Shown in pieces: positions 1-8,717 of a stretch of 64,000 nt of DNA. The position numbers and the translations under genes were made by a program. Positions within the stretch are counted from its first letter, which is position 1. The number at the start of each line of letters is the position of its first letter. Below the pieces are notes generated by a model. It ran no database searches. It was not told the DNA's origin and saw only the letters and a list, made by a program, of their open reading frames with translations. Origin of the DNA: Allomesorhizobium sp043769475 (GTDB taxonomy: Bacteria > Pseudomonadota > Alphaproteobacteria > Rhizobiales > Rhizobiaceae); assembly GCF_043769475.1 (NCBI RefSeq), contig NZ_CP171729.1, positions 3,162,001-3,226,000 on the forward strand. Direction: 5' to 3'.

Positions 1-456
1 CTGCTCAACGGCGTCGGCGCCACGGCGGGCGTGTTCATCGGCGGCAGGCTGGCCGGCTGGAAGCTGATGCCTTCGCTCATCGTGATGTTCGCGCTGCAGG
101 GCGTCGTTCTCGCAACGATGTATCTGGTCAGCCCCTACCCGCTCCCTATGGTGGCAGTCATCACCCTGTGGGGTGGCATCAATTTCGCCATCGGCACGCC
201 GATTCAGACCCGCATCCTGGGCTGGACGGCCGACGCGCCGAACCTCGCCTCATCGCTGATCCCCGCGGGTTTCAACATCGGCATCGCGCTCGCTGCGTCC
301 GTCGGCTCAATGCTGCTCGCGAGCGGCATGGGCTATCGCAGCTTACCCCTCCTGGGCGTGCTCGCCATGATCGTGGCAACCGCCGTGGCCTTCGCCTCCT
401 ATACATCCGAGCGGCGCAGTGGAGCCAGGCCGCCGCTGACCGCGCCGGCTGCCTGA
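1..456 (+). CDS. MFS transporter, C-terminal part (5' end outside window)
   Basis: The frame is open from the first base and ends at 456, giving about 151 residues. They form at least four hydrophobic segments separated by short loops, including GGRLAGWKL between helices, and end in a short basic, proline-rich tail. This fits the last third of a 12-helix drug/sugar antiporter of the major facilitator superfamily (AraJ/DHA1-like). The substrate cannot be told because the N-terminal half is missing. Membrane location is inferred from hydropathy alone. Confidence 0.75.
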   Translation: MLNGVGATAGVFIGGRLAGWKLMPSLIVMFALQGVVLATMYLVSPYPLPMVAVITLWGGINFAIGTPIQTRILGWTADAPNLASSLIPAGFNIGIALAASVGSMLLASGMGYRSLPLLGVLAMIVATAVAFASYTSERRSGARPPLTAPAA

Positions 457-513
457 TCCGCGGCCCCGTATAGCAGGCCCTACGGCCTTTGGGTTGCACC
501 GACTGAATTACAA

Positions 514-523
514 GTGTATACAC
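514..523. promoter_or_regulatory. Perfect palindrome GTGTATACAC upstream of brnT, candidate BrnA operator
   Basis: GTGTATACAC is a perfect 10-base palindrome lying 54 bases before the chosen brnT start. BrnA antitoxins are ribbon-helix-helix repressors known to autoregulate their operon through inverted repeats, so this is the best operator candidate. A GTG inside it could act as an earlier in-frame start, but it would put the protein start inside the operator and is less likely. Confidence 0.4.
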
Positions 524-576
524 GTTACTTCGAGCGCATGACGTGCTTGGGTTTAGGACAGCCACGCGAGAACGTC

Positions 577-870
577 ATGGAACGCATCGAGAAGGTCGAA
601 TTCGACAAGTTCGAATGGGACAAATCTAAGGAGCAACTGAATATCCAGAAGCACGGCATCGATTTCGACGAGGCGTTGATTGCGCTGTCGCAATCGCATC
701 TCAAAGAACGATCCGACAGAAACGGAGAAGTCCGCACATTGGCTATATGCCCCTCTTCTGGTCGAATAATTGCCGTCGTCTATACAATGCGCGGCGAGAA
801 ATGCCGGATCATATCAGCCAGAGCGGCCCGAGATTATGAGCAAGCAGAATATCGTCACAACTACCCTTGA
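577..870 (+). CDS. brnT: BrnT-type ribonuclease toxin
   Basis: 97 residues. The N-terminal FEWDKSKEQLNIQKHGIDFD matches the BrnT (DUF497) signature, followed by an alpha/beta core and the closing RIISARAARDYE segment. BrnT toxins are RelE-fold ribonucleases that stop translation and are neutralised by BrnA. The ATG at 577 was chosen because the signature begins about 12 residues later, the usual distance. The gene overlaps brnA by 35 bases, so the pair should be co-translated. Confidence 0.9.
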   Translation: MERIEKVEFDKFEWDKSKEQLNIQKHGIDFDEALIALSQSHLKERSDRNGEVRTLAICPSSGRIIAVVYTMRGEKCRIISARAARDYEQAEYRHNYP

Positions 871-1171
871 AGAGGCTCAGGAACGGATTCGGCGTCATGG
901 CAGCCGCACCGACTGGGCGCGCGTCGACGCGTTGACAGACGCCGATATCGAGGCGGCTATGCGCGACGATCCCGATTGGGCGGATTTCATCGACTTCGAC
1001 TGGTCGAACGCTGTCGCGGTCTATCCCCAGCCCAAGCAAGCCGTGTCAATTCGCCTCGATTCCGACGTGCTCGATTTCTTCAAGTCGACCGGAAAGGGTT
1101 ACCAGACCCGCATCAACGCGGTACTGCGCCATTTCATGCAGGAAAGCCTGAAGAACAAGAAGGCAGGCTGA
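836..1171 (+). CDS. brnA: BrnA-type antitoxin (ribbon-helix-helix)
   Basis: 111 residues. The C-terminal half, QAVSIRLDSDVLDFFKSTGK followed by GYQTRINAVLRHFM, is a ribbon-helix-helix DNA-binding unit; the acidic N-terminal half (many D/E around residues 20-50) is the likely toxin-binding region. The start lies inside the 3' end of brnT in another frame. BrnA binds BrnT and represses the operon, probably at the palindrome at 514-523. Confidence 0.9.
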   Translation: MSKQNIVTTTLEEAQERIRRHGSRTDWARVDALTDADIEAAMRDDPDWADFIDFDWSNAVAVYPQPKQAVSIRLDSDVLDFFKSTGKGYQTRINAVLRHFMQESLKNKKAG

Positions 1172-1347
1172 CGGCTCCAATTCCATTTCCGGAACGCCGC
1201 GTGGGCAGGGACAGCTTGGCGCAATGGACGCGGATTAGATTAACCGGCTAAGCTTCACGGCCGGCGGAACAACGCCGCGATTCGCTGATTGGGTGAGATG
1301 ATCTTGCGCTTCAATTTCCACGAAAAAGGCGTTTCGGAGCGACCAGC

Positions 1348-3012
1348 ATGAGCGGGTCCGTCGTTCTCCTGCACCTTGCGGGCGCGGTGGCGTTGCTACT
1401 GTTCGCCACGCGCATGGTGCGCACCGGGGTCGAGCGCGCCTATGGCGACGTGTTGCGCCATCGCCTGCGGTCGGTGCTGCGCAATCCCGTGCTGGCGATC
1501 CTCGCCGGAGCAGCACTTGCCATCTGCCTGCAGAGCGCCACCGCCGTCGCCCTGCTGGTAGGCTCCTTCAGCGGCGCGGGCATCGTCGGCGGCACTTCCG
1601 GCCTGCTCGCCGTGCTCGGCGCCGATGTCGGTTCCGCGCTCGTGGTCAAGTTGCTGAGCTTCGACCTGTCGCTGCTGGTGCCGCTCTGCCTCGCCGCCGG
1701 CACCGCCATGTTCATGGCCACCGAGCGCCGCGACTGGCGCCAGTTCGGCCGCATCCTGATCGGCGTTGGTCTGCTCATTCTGTCGTTGCGCATGATCGGG
1801 GAAGCGTCGGAACCGCTGCGCCACAGCCAGATCCTGCCGGTCGTCGTCAATTATCTCTCAGGCGACCCGGTGACTGCCTTCCTGCTTGCCGCCATCATGA
1901 CCTGGTTGTTCCATTCTAGCGTCGCGGCGATATTGCTCGTCGTTGCGCTGACTGCGCGTGGCCTGGTTCCGGTGGAACTCGGCTTGGTGCTGGTGCTGGG
2001 CGCCAATCTCGGCGGCGGCGTCATCGCCGTCATGCTGTCGCGCGCGGCGATCCCGAAGGCCAGGATCGTGCCGCTCGGCAACCTCATCATGCGCGGCACC
2101 GGAGCGCTCGCCGCACTGCTCGTGCTCATCTTCGCCGCGCCGCCGCTCGGCTGGCTGGGCGCTTCCGCTTCCGACCAACTGATCCACGGCCATATCGTCT
2201 TCAACCTGATGCTGGCGCTTCTCGGCATCCCGCTTGCCAGCCTCGTCCATCGCCTAGCCGAACGCATTGTGGCGCTCGGCGCGCCGGAGGCCAAGCCGGA
2301 ATCGCTTGCCGCCACGGAACTCAGCGCTCTCGACGAAGCCGCACTCGACACGCCGTCGCAGGCGCTCGCCAATGCTACCCGCGAAGTGGTGCGGGTCTGC
2401 GAGACCGTGGAGATCATGCTCCAGCGCATCATCGAGCTCTACGTCGAGGCCGATCAGGACAAGATCGACGCCCTGTCGGCGCTGGACGACCGTGTCGATC
2501 GCAAGCATGCGGCGATCAAGCTCTACCTCGCCAAGGTGACCAGCCGCACGCTTTCCGAAGCCGACGCTCTGCGCTGCCAGGAACTTATCGGCGCCTGCGT
2601 CAAGCTCGAGCAGGTCGGCGACATCATCGTGCGAAACATGTTGGTCCATGTGCAGAAGAAGTTCGACCGTGGGCTGGAATTCACAGAACAGGGCTGGCGC
2701 GAACTGAGGGCATTCCACACATCGGTGGTGGCAAACGCCAAGCTGGCCTTCAACGTGCTGGTGTCGCGCGATTCGGAAACCGCGCGGCAGCTGGTGCGGG
2801 AAAAGGACCGGCTGCGCGACCTCGAAAAACGCTCCAGCCAGAGCCATTTCGATCGCCTGCGCGAAGGCACGGCCAAAAGCGTCGAGACCAGCTCGATCCA
2901 TCTCGACACCATCCGCGACCTTAAGCAGATCAATTCGCTGTTGGCCTCGATGGCCTATCCCGTGCTCGAGGAGCAGGGGCTGCTCAGCGGCTCGCGCCTG
3001 AAGGCGAGCTGA
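1348..3012 (+). CDS. Na/Pi-cotransporter family protein with PhoU-like C-terminal domain
   Basis: 554 residues. The first ~320 form two repeats of hydrophobic helices carrying the Na/Pi-II signature: QSATA near residue 62 and the equivalent HSSVAA near 190. Residues ~340-540 are helical and charged and resemble PhoU (paired helix hairpins, RELRAFH region). NptA/YjbB-type proteins move phosphate across the inner membrane, and the PhoU-like part is thought to regulate them. GGAGCGACC precedes the ATG. The gene stands alone and is convergent with the next small gene. Substrate is assigned from the family only. Confidence 0.85.
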   Translation: MSGSVVLLHLAGAVALLLFATRMVRTGVERAYGDVLRHRLRSVLRNPVLAILAGAALAICLQSATAVALLVGSFSGAGIVGGTSGLLAVLGADVGSALVVKLLSFDLSLLVPLCLAAGTAMFMATERRDWRQFGRILIGVGLLILSLRMIGEASEPLRHSQILPVVVNYLSGDPVTAFLLAAIMTWLFHSSVAAILLVVALTARGLVPVELGLVLVLGANLGGGVIAVMLSRAAIPKARIVPLGNLIMRGTGALAALLVLIFAAPPLGWLGASASDQLIHGHIVFNLMLALLGIPLASLVHRLAERIVALGAPEAKPESLAATELSALDEAALDTPSQALANATREVVRVCETVEIMLQRIIELYVEADQDKIDALSALDDRVDRKHAAIKLYLAKVTSRTLSEADALRCQELIGACVKLEQVGDIIVRNMLVHVQKKFDRGLEFTEQGWRELRAFHTSVVANAKLAFNVLVSRDSETARQLVREKDRLRDLEKRSSQSHFDRLREGTAKSVETSSIHLDTIRDLKQINSLLASMAYPVLEEQGLLSGSRLKAS

Positions 3013-3030
3013 CCCGAGCCAGATCGCAAA

Positions 3031-3219
3031 TCAGCGGCCCTTGGCACTCGAATTGTCGTTGCGCTTGTCGGCGCTCGTGACCGAGCCTTTTGAGGCCTTG
3101 GAGCCGCCGCCCCATTCCTGCGCCTTCTGCTGCTGGCTGCCGCCCTCCTTGCTCGGGTGGACGGCCTTGTCGCTGCCGCTGGCGCGCTTGTTTGAAATCG
3201 GTTTTTTGCTGTCGGGCAT
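3031..3219 (-). CDS. Small hydrophilic, probably disordered protein; stress-type
   Basis: 62 residues, very rich in S, K, G, Q and N, with no hydrophobic core, starting MPDSKKPISNKRASGSDK. The start is fixed by GGAGG seven bases before ATG. An EcfG-like promoter lies at 3241-3265. Composition resembles small stress-induced KGG/hydrophilin-type proteins, but no named family is recognised. It shares promoter type and character with the genes at 36815 and 58369. Confidence 0.65.
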   Translation of the reverse strand: MPDSKKPISNKRASGSDKAVHPSKEGGSQQQKAQEWGGGSKASKGSVTSADKRNDNSSAKGR

Positions 3220-3240
3220 CTGAGCCTCCATTTCCCGCAA

Positions 3241-3265
3241 AACCTCTGGAGCGCGAAAGCGTTCC
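3241..3265 (-). promoter_or_regulatory. EcfG-like promoter, GGAAC-N16-GGTT
   Basis: On the minus strand GGAAC (3265-3261) is followed after 16 bases by GGTT (3244-3241), 22 bases before the start codon of the small protein gene. The alphaproteobacterial general-stress sigma factor EcfG uses GGAAC-N16/17-CGTT. The first base of the -10 differs. Confidence 0.5.
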
Positions 3266-3432
3266 GTCTGCGGCGCGCCGGATTCCGGCCATTCCGGACA
3301 GCTTTTTCTCCCCTTTTTGTGAACCTCTCGCCCGCTGCCGCATTCAAGCCTCATGGCGATCAGCGGCGGCGATCGATCGCAAGACCCGTTTGTGCCCGGC
3401 TTCCCGCGCCGTCATCCGCGAAAGGACCGATC

Positions 3433-5193
3433 ATGCCGAATGCTGCCGATATTCTGGTCGAAACGCTGATAAAATGGGATGTCGATGTGGTCTTCGGCCT
3501 GCCCGGCGACGGCATCAACGGCATCATGGAGGCGTTGCGCACGCGTCAGGACCGCATCCGCTTCGTCCAGGTGCGGCATGAAGAATCCGCCGCGTTCATG
3601 GCCTGCGCCTACGCCAAATGGACCGGCAGGCTGGGCGTGTGCCTCGCAACCTCCGGGCCCGGCGGAACCCATCTGCTCACCGGCCTTTACGACGCCAGGC
3701 TCGATCAGGCGCCGGTGCTAGCCATCACCGGCATGCAGTTCCACGATCTTATCGAAACCTTCACCCAGCAGGATGTCGACCTGACGCGCGTCTTCAACGA
3801 CGTGACCGTCTTCAACGCGCAGGTTTCCGACGCGGTGCACATGGAAAACCTAGCCGGCCTCGCCTGCCGCTCGGCATTGGCCGAACGCGGCGTTGCACAT
3901 CTATCGATCGCCAGCGACGTGCAGGAACTGGCGCTCGACGAATCCCGGCGCTCGAAGCGCAACCGCCCCTCGCACACGCCGGACCAGTGGTTCGAGGGCG
4001 ACAGGTTGCCGGATCCGGATGAGCTCGAAAAAGCCGCGGAAATCCTCAACGGCGCGAAGAAGGTCGCGATCCTCGCCGGCCAGGGCGCTCGGAGCGCCAG
4101 GCAGGAGCTGGAGCGCGCCGCCGACCTGCTCGCCGCCCCGGTCGCCAAGGCGCTGCTCGGCAAGGCGGTGCTTCCCGACGATCACCCGCACACCACCGGC
4201 GGCATCGGCATACTCGGCACTCTGCCCTCGCAGGAAGCACTGAAGGAGTGCGACGCACTGCTCATCGTCGGCTCGACCTTCCCCTACATCGAATACTATC
4301 CGGAGCCCGGCACGGCTCGCGTGGTGCAGATCGACCGCGACGCCCAGCGGATCGGGCTGCGCTGTCCGGTGGAAGCCGGGCTGGTCGGCGACGCCGGCCA
4401 GTCGCTTGCGCTCCTGAACGACAGGCTCGTCCGCAAGACCGATCGCGGCTTCCTCGAAAAGGCGCAAGGCGGGATGGCGCGCTGGCGGGAGATGATGGCG
4501 CTGTCGGAAAGCAGGGCCGATGTGCCCATGAAGCCGCAGGTCGTAGTCAAGGCGTTCGGACGCCGCATGCCGGACAATGCCATCCTGACCACCGATTCCG
4601 GCCAGAACACCGAACTCGCCGCCCGTCACATAGACCTCCGTGCCGGCCAGGAGTTCGGCGTTTCGGGCGCGCTGGCCTCGATGGCCTGCGGTCTGCCCTA
4701 CGCGATTGCCGCCGGCATCGCATTTCCCGGTAGGCCAATATTTTCCGTCGTCGGCGACGGCGGCTTCGCCATGCAGCTCGGCGAGTTCTCGACCGCGGTG
4801 CGCTACGGCATCCCGCTCAAGCTGCTGGTGCTGAAAAACGGCATGCTCAACCAGATCGCCTGGGAGCAGATGATGTTTTTGGGCAATCCCCAGTTCGGCT
4901 GCGAATTGCAGCCCATCGACTTCGCGATGGCCGCCGAAGCCATGGGCGGCATCGGCATCAGCGTCTCCCGCCCCGACGAGGTTGAAGGCGTTCTCGACGC
5001 CGCCTTCGCAGCAGAAGGCCCGGTGGTCATCGAGGCCGTCGTCGATGCCTACGAGCCGATGATGCCGCCGAAAATGCCGTCGGATTACCGGAAGAACTTC
5101 CGCAAGGCGCTGCCGAAGACGCCGGGGCGCGAGCGGATCGAGGAGAATGTGAGCCAGGAGCCGCTCAGCACGATGATGGCGGGCGGCTCGTAA
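3433..5193 (+). CDS. Thiamine-diphosphate-dependent enzyme, pyruvate oxidase/acetolactate synthase type
   Basis: 586 residues. The pyrimidine-binding domain (1-170) has VFGLPGDGINGIMEAL and the catalytic glutamate in RHEESAAF (about residue 50); the central FAD/nucleotide-type domain spans ~195-330; the diphosphate domain has GDGGFAMQ near 441. The order and TSGPGGTHLLTGLYDA are those of the PoxB / acetolactate synthase family; the closing segment (MMPPKMP) is closer to PoxB-like quinone-dependent enzymes. The ATG at 3433 has GAAAGGA upstream. It sits 16 bases before the methyltransferase-esterase gene, probably one operon. Exact reaction (pyruvate to acetate, or a related 2-oxo acid) is uncertain. 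Confidence 0.85.
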   Translation: MPNAADILVETLIKWDVDVVFGLPGDGINGIMEALRTRQDRIRFVQVRHEESAAFMACAYAKWTGRLGVCLATSGPGGTHLLTGLYDARLDQAPVLAITGMQFHDLIETFTQQDVDLTRVFNDVTVFNAQVSDAVHMENLAGLACRSALAERGVAHLSIASDVQELALDESRRSKRNRPSHTPDQWFEGDRLPDPDELEKAAEILNGAKKVAILAGQGARSARQELERAADLLAAPVAKALLGKAVLPDDHPHTTGGIGILGTLPSQEALKECDALLIVGSTFPYIEYYPEPGTARVVQIDRDAQRIGLRCPVEAGLVGDAGQSLALLNDRLVRKTDRGFLEKAQGGMARWREMMALSESRADVPMKPQVVVKAFGRRMPDNAILTTDSGQNTELAARHIDLRAGQEFGVSGALASMACGLPYAIAAGIAFPGRPIFSVVGDGGFAMQLGEFSTAVRYGIPLKLLVLKNGMLNQIAWEQMMFLGNPQFGCELQPIDFAMAAEAMGGIGISVSRPDEVEGVLDAAFAAEGPVVIEAVVDAYEPMMPPKMPSDYRKNFRKALPKTPGRERIEENVSQEPLSTMMAGGS

Positions 5194-5209
5194 CATTCGG
5201 GAGGCTGCC

Positions 5210-7204
5210 ATGCTCGACCTTTCGAAGGCGCGCGACCGCATGGTGGACATCCACCTGGCCCGTCGCGGCGTACGCGACCGGAACGTGCTCGACGCCATGC
5301 GCGAGGTGCCGCGCGAAAAGTTCGTCGACCCCGGCTTCGAGGAATTCGCCTACGAGGACGGCGCACTGCCGATCGGCCAGAGCCAAACCATCTCGCAGCC
5401 TTACATCGTCGCGCTGATGCTCGAGGCGGCCGAGGTGAAGCCCGGCGACAAGGTGCTCGAGGTAGGCGCCGGCTCCGGCTACGCCGCCGCCGTGATGAGC
5501 CGTATTGCGAAGAAGGTCTACGCCATCGAGCGGCATGCCGCACTTGCCGAGGCCGCAAGGCAGCGGTTCGACAGGCTCGGCTACGCCAATATCGAACTGC
5601 GGGTGGGTGACGGCACCAAGGGTTGGCTCGAGGCGGCGCCCTTCGACGCCATATTGGTCGCGGCCGCCGGCCCCTCGACGCCGCAGGCGCTGAAGGACCA
5701 GCTCGACGTCGGCGGCAGGCTGGTCATCCCGGTCGGCGAGGAACCGCGCAACCAGCGCCTGCTCAAGATCACCCGCACCGGCGGCACGACTTTCGAGGAG
5801 GAGGATCTGGGCGCGGTCATGTTCGTGCCGCTGGTCGGCGAACAGGGCTGGGCGGAAAACGGCAGCCGCTCCGCCACCAACCATCTGCCAGGCCACACCG
5901 TCGGGCGCAGCCTGCCGGAGATGATAGCAGCGGCTGCCGAACATCTGCCCGGCTTCGACGACCCGGCCTTCGGCCGGCTTTTCGACCGCTTTGCCGATCG
6001 CCGCGTCGTCCTTCTGGGCGAGGCGAGCCACGGCACCTCCGAATTCTACCGCGCCCGCGCGGCCATCACCCGCCATTTGATCGAGAGGCACGGCTTCACC
6101 ATCGTCGCCGTCGAGGCGGACTGGCCCGACGCCGCCGCCGTGGACGGCTATGTGCGTCATCGGCCGGCAAGGGAGCGCGCCGAACTCCCCTTCCAGCGCT
6201 TCCCCACCTGGATGTGGCGCAACACCGATGTCGCCGCCTTCACCGATTGGATGCGCCAGCACAATGAGGCCGTCGCCGACCCCGAGCGCCAGGCCGGCTT
6301 CTACGGTTTGGACATCTACAATATGCGCAGCTCGATCGCCGCGGTGCTGGCCTATCTCGACAAGGTCGATCCGGAAGCAGCCGCGGTCGCCCGCGAGCGC
6401 TATGGCTGCCTCACGCCTTGGCAGAGGGAGCCGTCCACCTACGGGCGTGCGGTGCTCACCGCCGGCTACCGCAAATGCGAGCAGGCGGTCATCGATCAGT
6501 GCCGGGAGCTTTTGGCAAGCCGGCTCGAATACACCTTGCAGGACGGCGAGAGCTTCCTCGACGCTGCGCAAAACGCCCGCCTCGTCGCCTCGGCCGAGCG
6601 CTACTACCGCATCATGTATTATGGCGGCGCGGAATCCTGGAACCTGCGCGACACCCATATGTTCGAGACGCTGGAGCACCTGCTCGAGGCGCGCGGACCG
6701 CAGTCCAAGGCTGTTGTCTGGGCGCACAACTCACACATCGGCGACGCCCGCTACACCGACATGGGCGCGATGCGGGATGAACTGAACATCGGCCAGCTCT
6801 GCCGCGAACGCTTTGGCGACCAGGCGGCGCTGATCGGCTTCGGCACCCACACCGGCACTGTGGCCGCCGCTACCGACTGGGACGGCGATATGGAGATCAA
6901 GCGCGTCCGGCCCTCGCATCGCGACAGCTACGAGCGGCTCTGCCACGATTCCGGCGTGGCGCGCTTCCTGCTCGATCTCGGTCGCGAGGAGGCGTTGCGC
7001 CGCCGCCTGCTGGAGCCGCGGCTGGAGCGGTTTATCGGCGTCATCTACCGGCCCGATTCCGAGCTGATGAGCCATTATGCGGACGCCTCGCTCCCGCAGC
7101 AGTTCGACGCCTTCGTCTGGTTCGACGAGACCCAGGCCGTGATACCGCTCGGGCCGGAGCACGCCAAGCCGGGCGCGCCCGACACCTATCCGTTCGGGCT
7201 GTAG
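5210..7204 (+). CDS. Fusion: protein-L-isoaspartate O-methyltransferase + erythromycin esterase-like domain
   Basis: 664 residues in one uninterrupted frame. Residues 1-~215 are a PCMT: LPIGQSQTISQPYIVALM, then the SAM motif LEVGAGSGYAAAVMS near 82, then RLVIPVG. Residues ~230-650 are an erythromycin esterase (EreA/B-like) domain with LLGEASHGTSEFY near 266 and WAHNSHIGDARY. PCMT repairs damaged isoaspartyl residues; Ere-type hydrolases open macrolide lactones, but many family members have unknown substrates. GGGAGG precedes the ATG. The next gene starts one base after this stop. Role of the fusion is not established; a stress-repair role is an inference. Confidence 0.85.
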   Translation: MLDLSKARDRMVDIHLARRGVRDRNVLDAMREVPREKFVDPGFEEFAYEDGALPIGQSQTISQPYIVALMLEAAEVKPGDKVLEVGAGSGYAAAVMSRIAKKVYAIERHAALAEAARQRFDRLGYANIELRVGDGTKGWLEAAPFDAILVAAAGPSTPQALKDQLDVGGRLVIPVGEEPRNQRLLKITRTGGTTFEEEDLGAVMFVPLVGEQGWAENGSRSATNHLPGHTVGRSLPEMIAAAAEHLPGFDDPAFGRLFDRFADRRVVLLGEASHGTSEFYRARAAITRHLIERHGFTIVAVEADWPDAAAVDGYVRHRPARERAELPFQRFPTWMWRNTDVAAFTDWMRQHNEAVADPERQAGFYGLDIYNMRSSIAAVLAYLDKVDPEAAAVARERYGCLTPWQREPSTYGRAVLTAGYRKCEQAVIDQCRELLASRLEYTLQDGESFLDAAQNARLVASAERYYRIMYYGGAESWNLRDTHMFETLEHLLEARGPQSKAVVWAHNSHIGDARYTDMGAMRDELNIGQLCRERFGDQAALIGFGTHTGTVAAATDWDGDMEIKRVRPSHRDSYERLCHDSGVARFLLDLGREEALRRRLLEPRLERFIGVIYRPDSELMSHYADASLPQQFDAFVWFDETQAVIPLGPEHAKPGAPDTYPFGL

Positions 7205-7205
7205 G

Positions 7206-8123
7206 ATGCTGCGCGATGTGGAATACGTCCTCGCCAAGCTCGACTGGATGCGAGCCGAACGTATCTGGCCGAACGGCCTGCGCTATCTCTGGACCGACGC
7301 CTTCGGCGTCGTCCTCTATGTCTCGCTTTACCGCGAACTTGGCGAGGAGCGCTGGCTTGCCGAGGCCGAGCGGCTGGTGGCCGATGTCGAGCGCGTGCTC
7401 GGCCGGCCGCGCGGGCTGCGCATCGGCGAGGCGGCGGACCGCGACGGGCAATATTTCCACTATCTCGCAATGTGGCTGTTCGCCCTGGCGCGGCTCGGCG
7501 ACATCAAGGCCGAATACCGGCAGCGCGGCATCGCCGTGGCGCGCGACATCCACTCGGCATTCGTGGTCCCCGGCCGCGGCGTGATCTGGAAGATGGCGGA
7601 GGATTTGAGCGCGCCCTACCCCGGCTATGGGCTCGGCGCGATGGACGCCTATGACGGCTACGTCTCCTACCGCATGCTGGACGAGGAAGCGCTCGCGCCG
7701 GAGATCGCCGAAATGAAGGCGCTGATCGAGCGCGACTGGCGCACGCTGCAGATCGAGCAGGATCTCGGCCTCGGCATGATGTTGTGGCTCGCCCATTTCT
7801 TTCCCGGCGAACCCTGGGCTGAGGCACAGACCGAGCGGTCGCTGCGCATGCTCGACACGATGTGGGTCGACCCGCCGGGCTATTTCAGTCGCGCGCCCTG
7901 GCTGCGCGCCACAAAGATCGCCTTCACCAATTACGGCGTCTCGCTCGGCCTGCAGGCAGCCGGCGTCTGGTCGGAGCGGGTCGAGCGGCTGCACGCCTTC
8001 TTCGAAGACTGGCGCTCGGGCGACGAATACGACCGCGAGGCGATCACCTGGGTGATGGCCTGCACGGCGCATCTGCCGGGCGCGTTCATCTCCGGAAGCC
8101 GCGACGGCCCAGGCGTCGGATAG
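7206..8123 (+). CDS. Uncharacterised protein, probable alpha/alpha-barrel (six-hairpin glycosidase-like)
   Basis: 305 residues, soluble, no signal peptide. It is rich in W, Y, D and E and in repeated amphipathic helices, with motifs such as PNGLRYLWTDAFG, GQYFHYLAMWLFALARLG and TKIAFTNYGVSLGLQA. That pattern is what helical-hairpin barrel proteins show, but no catalytic motif is recognised. The ATG lies one base after the stop of the PCMT-esterase gene, so it is translationally coupled and the two probably work together. Function unknown. Confidence 0.7.
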   Translation: MLRDVEYVLAKLDWMRAERIWPNGLRYLWTDAFGVVLYVSLYRELGEERWLAEAERLVADVERVLGRPRGLRIGEAADRDGQYFHYLAMWLFALARLGDIKAEYRQRGIAVARDIHSAFVVPGRGVIWKMAEDLSAPYPGYGLGAMDAYDGYVSYRMLDEEALAPEIAEMKALIERDWRTLQIEQDLGLGMMLWLAHFFPGEPWAEAQTERSLRMLDTMWVDPPGYFSRAPWLRATKIAFTNYGVSLGLQAAGVWSERVERLHAFFEDWRSGDEYDREAITWVMACTAHLPGAFISGSRDGPGVG

Positions 8124-8147
8124 AGTGTGTTGTGATTCAGATCAGGG

Positions 8148-8173
8148 GGAATAGCTCTCCCCTCCCGGACGTT
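8148..8173 (+). promoter_or_regulatory. Near-consensus EcfG-type promoter, GGAAT-N17-CGTT
   Basis: GGAAT (8148-8152) and CGTT (8170-8173) are 17 bases apart, 33 bases before the start of the secreted repeat protein gene. One base differs from the GGAAC element. Confidence 0.35.
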
Positions 8174-8206
8174 TGTTGCAGACAATCCTTTCGTCAGGAG
8201 GAAGCC

Positions 8207-8662
8207 ATGAAAAGCTATCCGAGCGCGCTCGCCATGCTGGGCGGAATGCTGCTGCTTGTAGCCGCTCCGGCGCTCGCCCAGGACGCCGCCACCGTCAAGG
8301 TCGCCGAAAGCGCGGAACACGGCAAATACCTTGCCGATGCCGACGGCCGATCGCTCTATCTGTTCGAGTCTGACACCAGGGCCGAAGGCGACGCCAAGGC
8401 GCAAATTTCCTGCAAGGACAAATGCCTGGAGCGTTGGCCGCCCTTCTATTCCGAGGGCGAGCCGAAGGCCGGCGACATGGCGGACGCAGCCAAGCTCGGC
8501 ACGGTCGAGCACGACGGCAAGATGGTGGTCACCTACAATGGCTGGCCGCTCTATTATTTCGTCGACGACAAAGCTCCCGGCGATACCAAAGGCCACGACA
8601 TCGAGGAGTTCGGCGCCGAATGGTACCTCGTCACGCCGGAAGGCGAAAAGGCCGAGGGCTGA
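8207..8662 (+). CDS. Secreted lipoprotein-like repeat protein (COG4315 type)
   Basis: 151 residues. A signal peptide (MKSYPSALAMLGGMLLLVAA, cleavage after ALA near residue 24) precedes two copies of a repeat with G(K/R)YLADADGRSLYLFESD and then KMVVTYNGWPLYYFVDDKAP, the Y-x4-D type repeat of COG4315. Four cysteines/charged pairs (SCKDKCLERWPPF) sit between the copies. Exported to the periplasm; function of the family unknown. AGGAGG precedes the ATG. Confidence 0.85.
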   Translation: MKSYPSALAMLGGMLLLVAAPALAQDAATVKVAESAEHGKYLADADGRSLYLFESDTRAEGDAKAQISCKDKCLERWPPFYSEGEPKAGDMADAAKLGTVEHDGKMVVTYNGWPLYYFVDDKAPGDTKGHDIEEFGAEWYLVTPEGEKAEG

Positions 8663-8666
8663 GCGC

Positions 8667-8691
8667 GGAACATTCCGGAGCCGCCGCAGTT
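8667..8691 (+). promoter_or_regulatory. EcfG-like promoter, GGAAC-N16-AGTT
   Basis: GGAAC (8667-8671) and AGTT (8688-8691) lie 16 bases apart and 27 bases before the FAD-Rieske gene start. The -10 first base differs from consensus. Confidence 0.35.
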
Positions 8692-8717
8692 GGTCGGGCA
8701 GTTCAGGGAGGTGCCCC

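Noticed and set aside
3319..3432. An earlier in-frame ATG for the thiamine-diphosphate enzyme
   Set aside because: The extra 38 residues do not resemble the family, while the ATG at 3433 has a good ribosome-binding site and begins the conserved domain.
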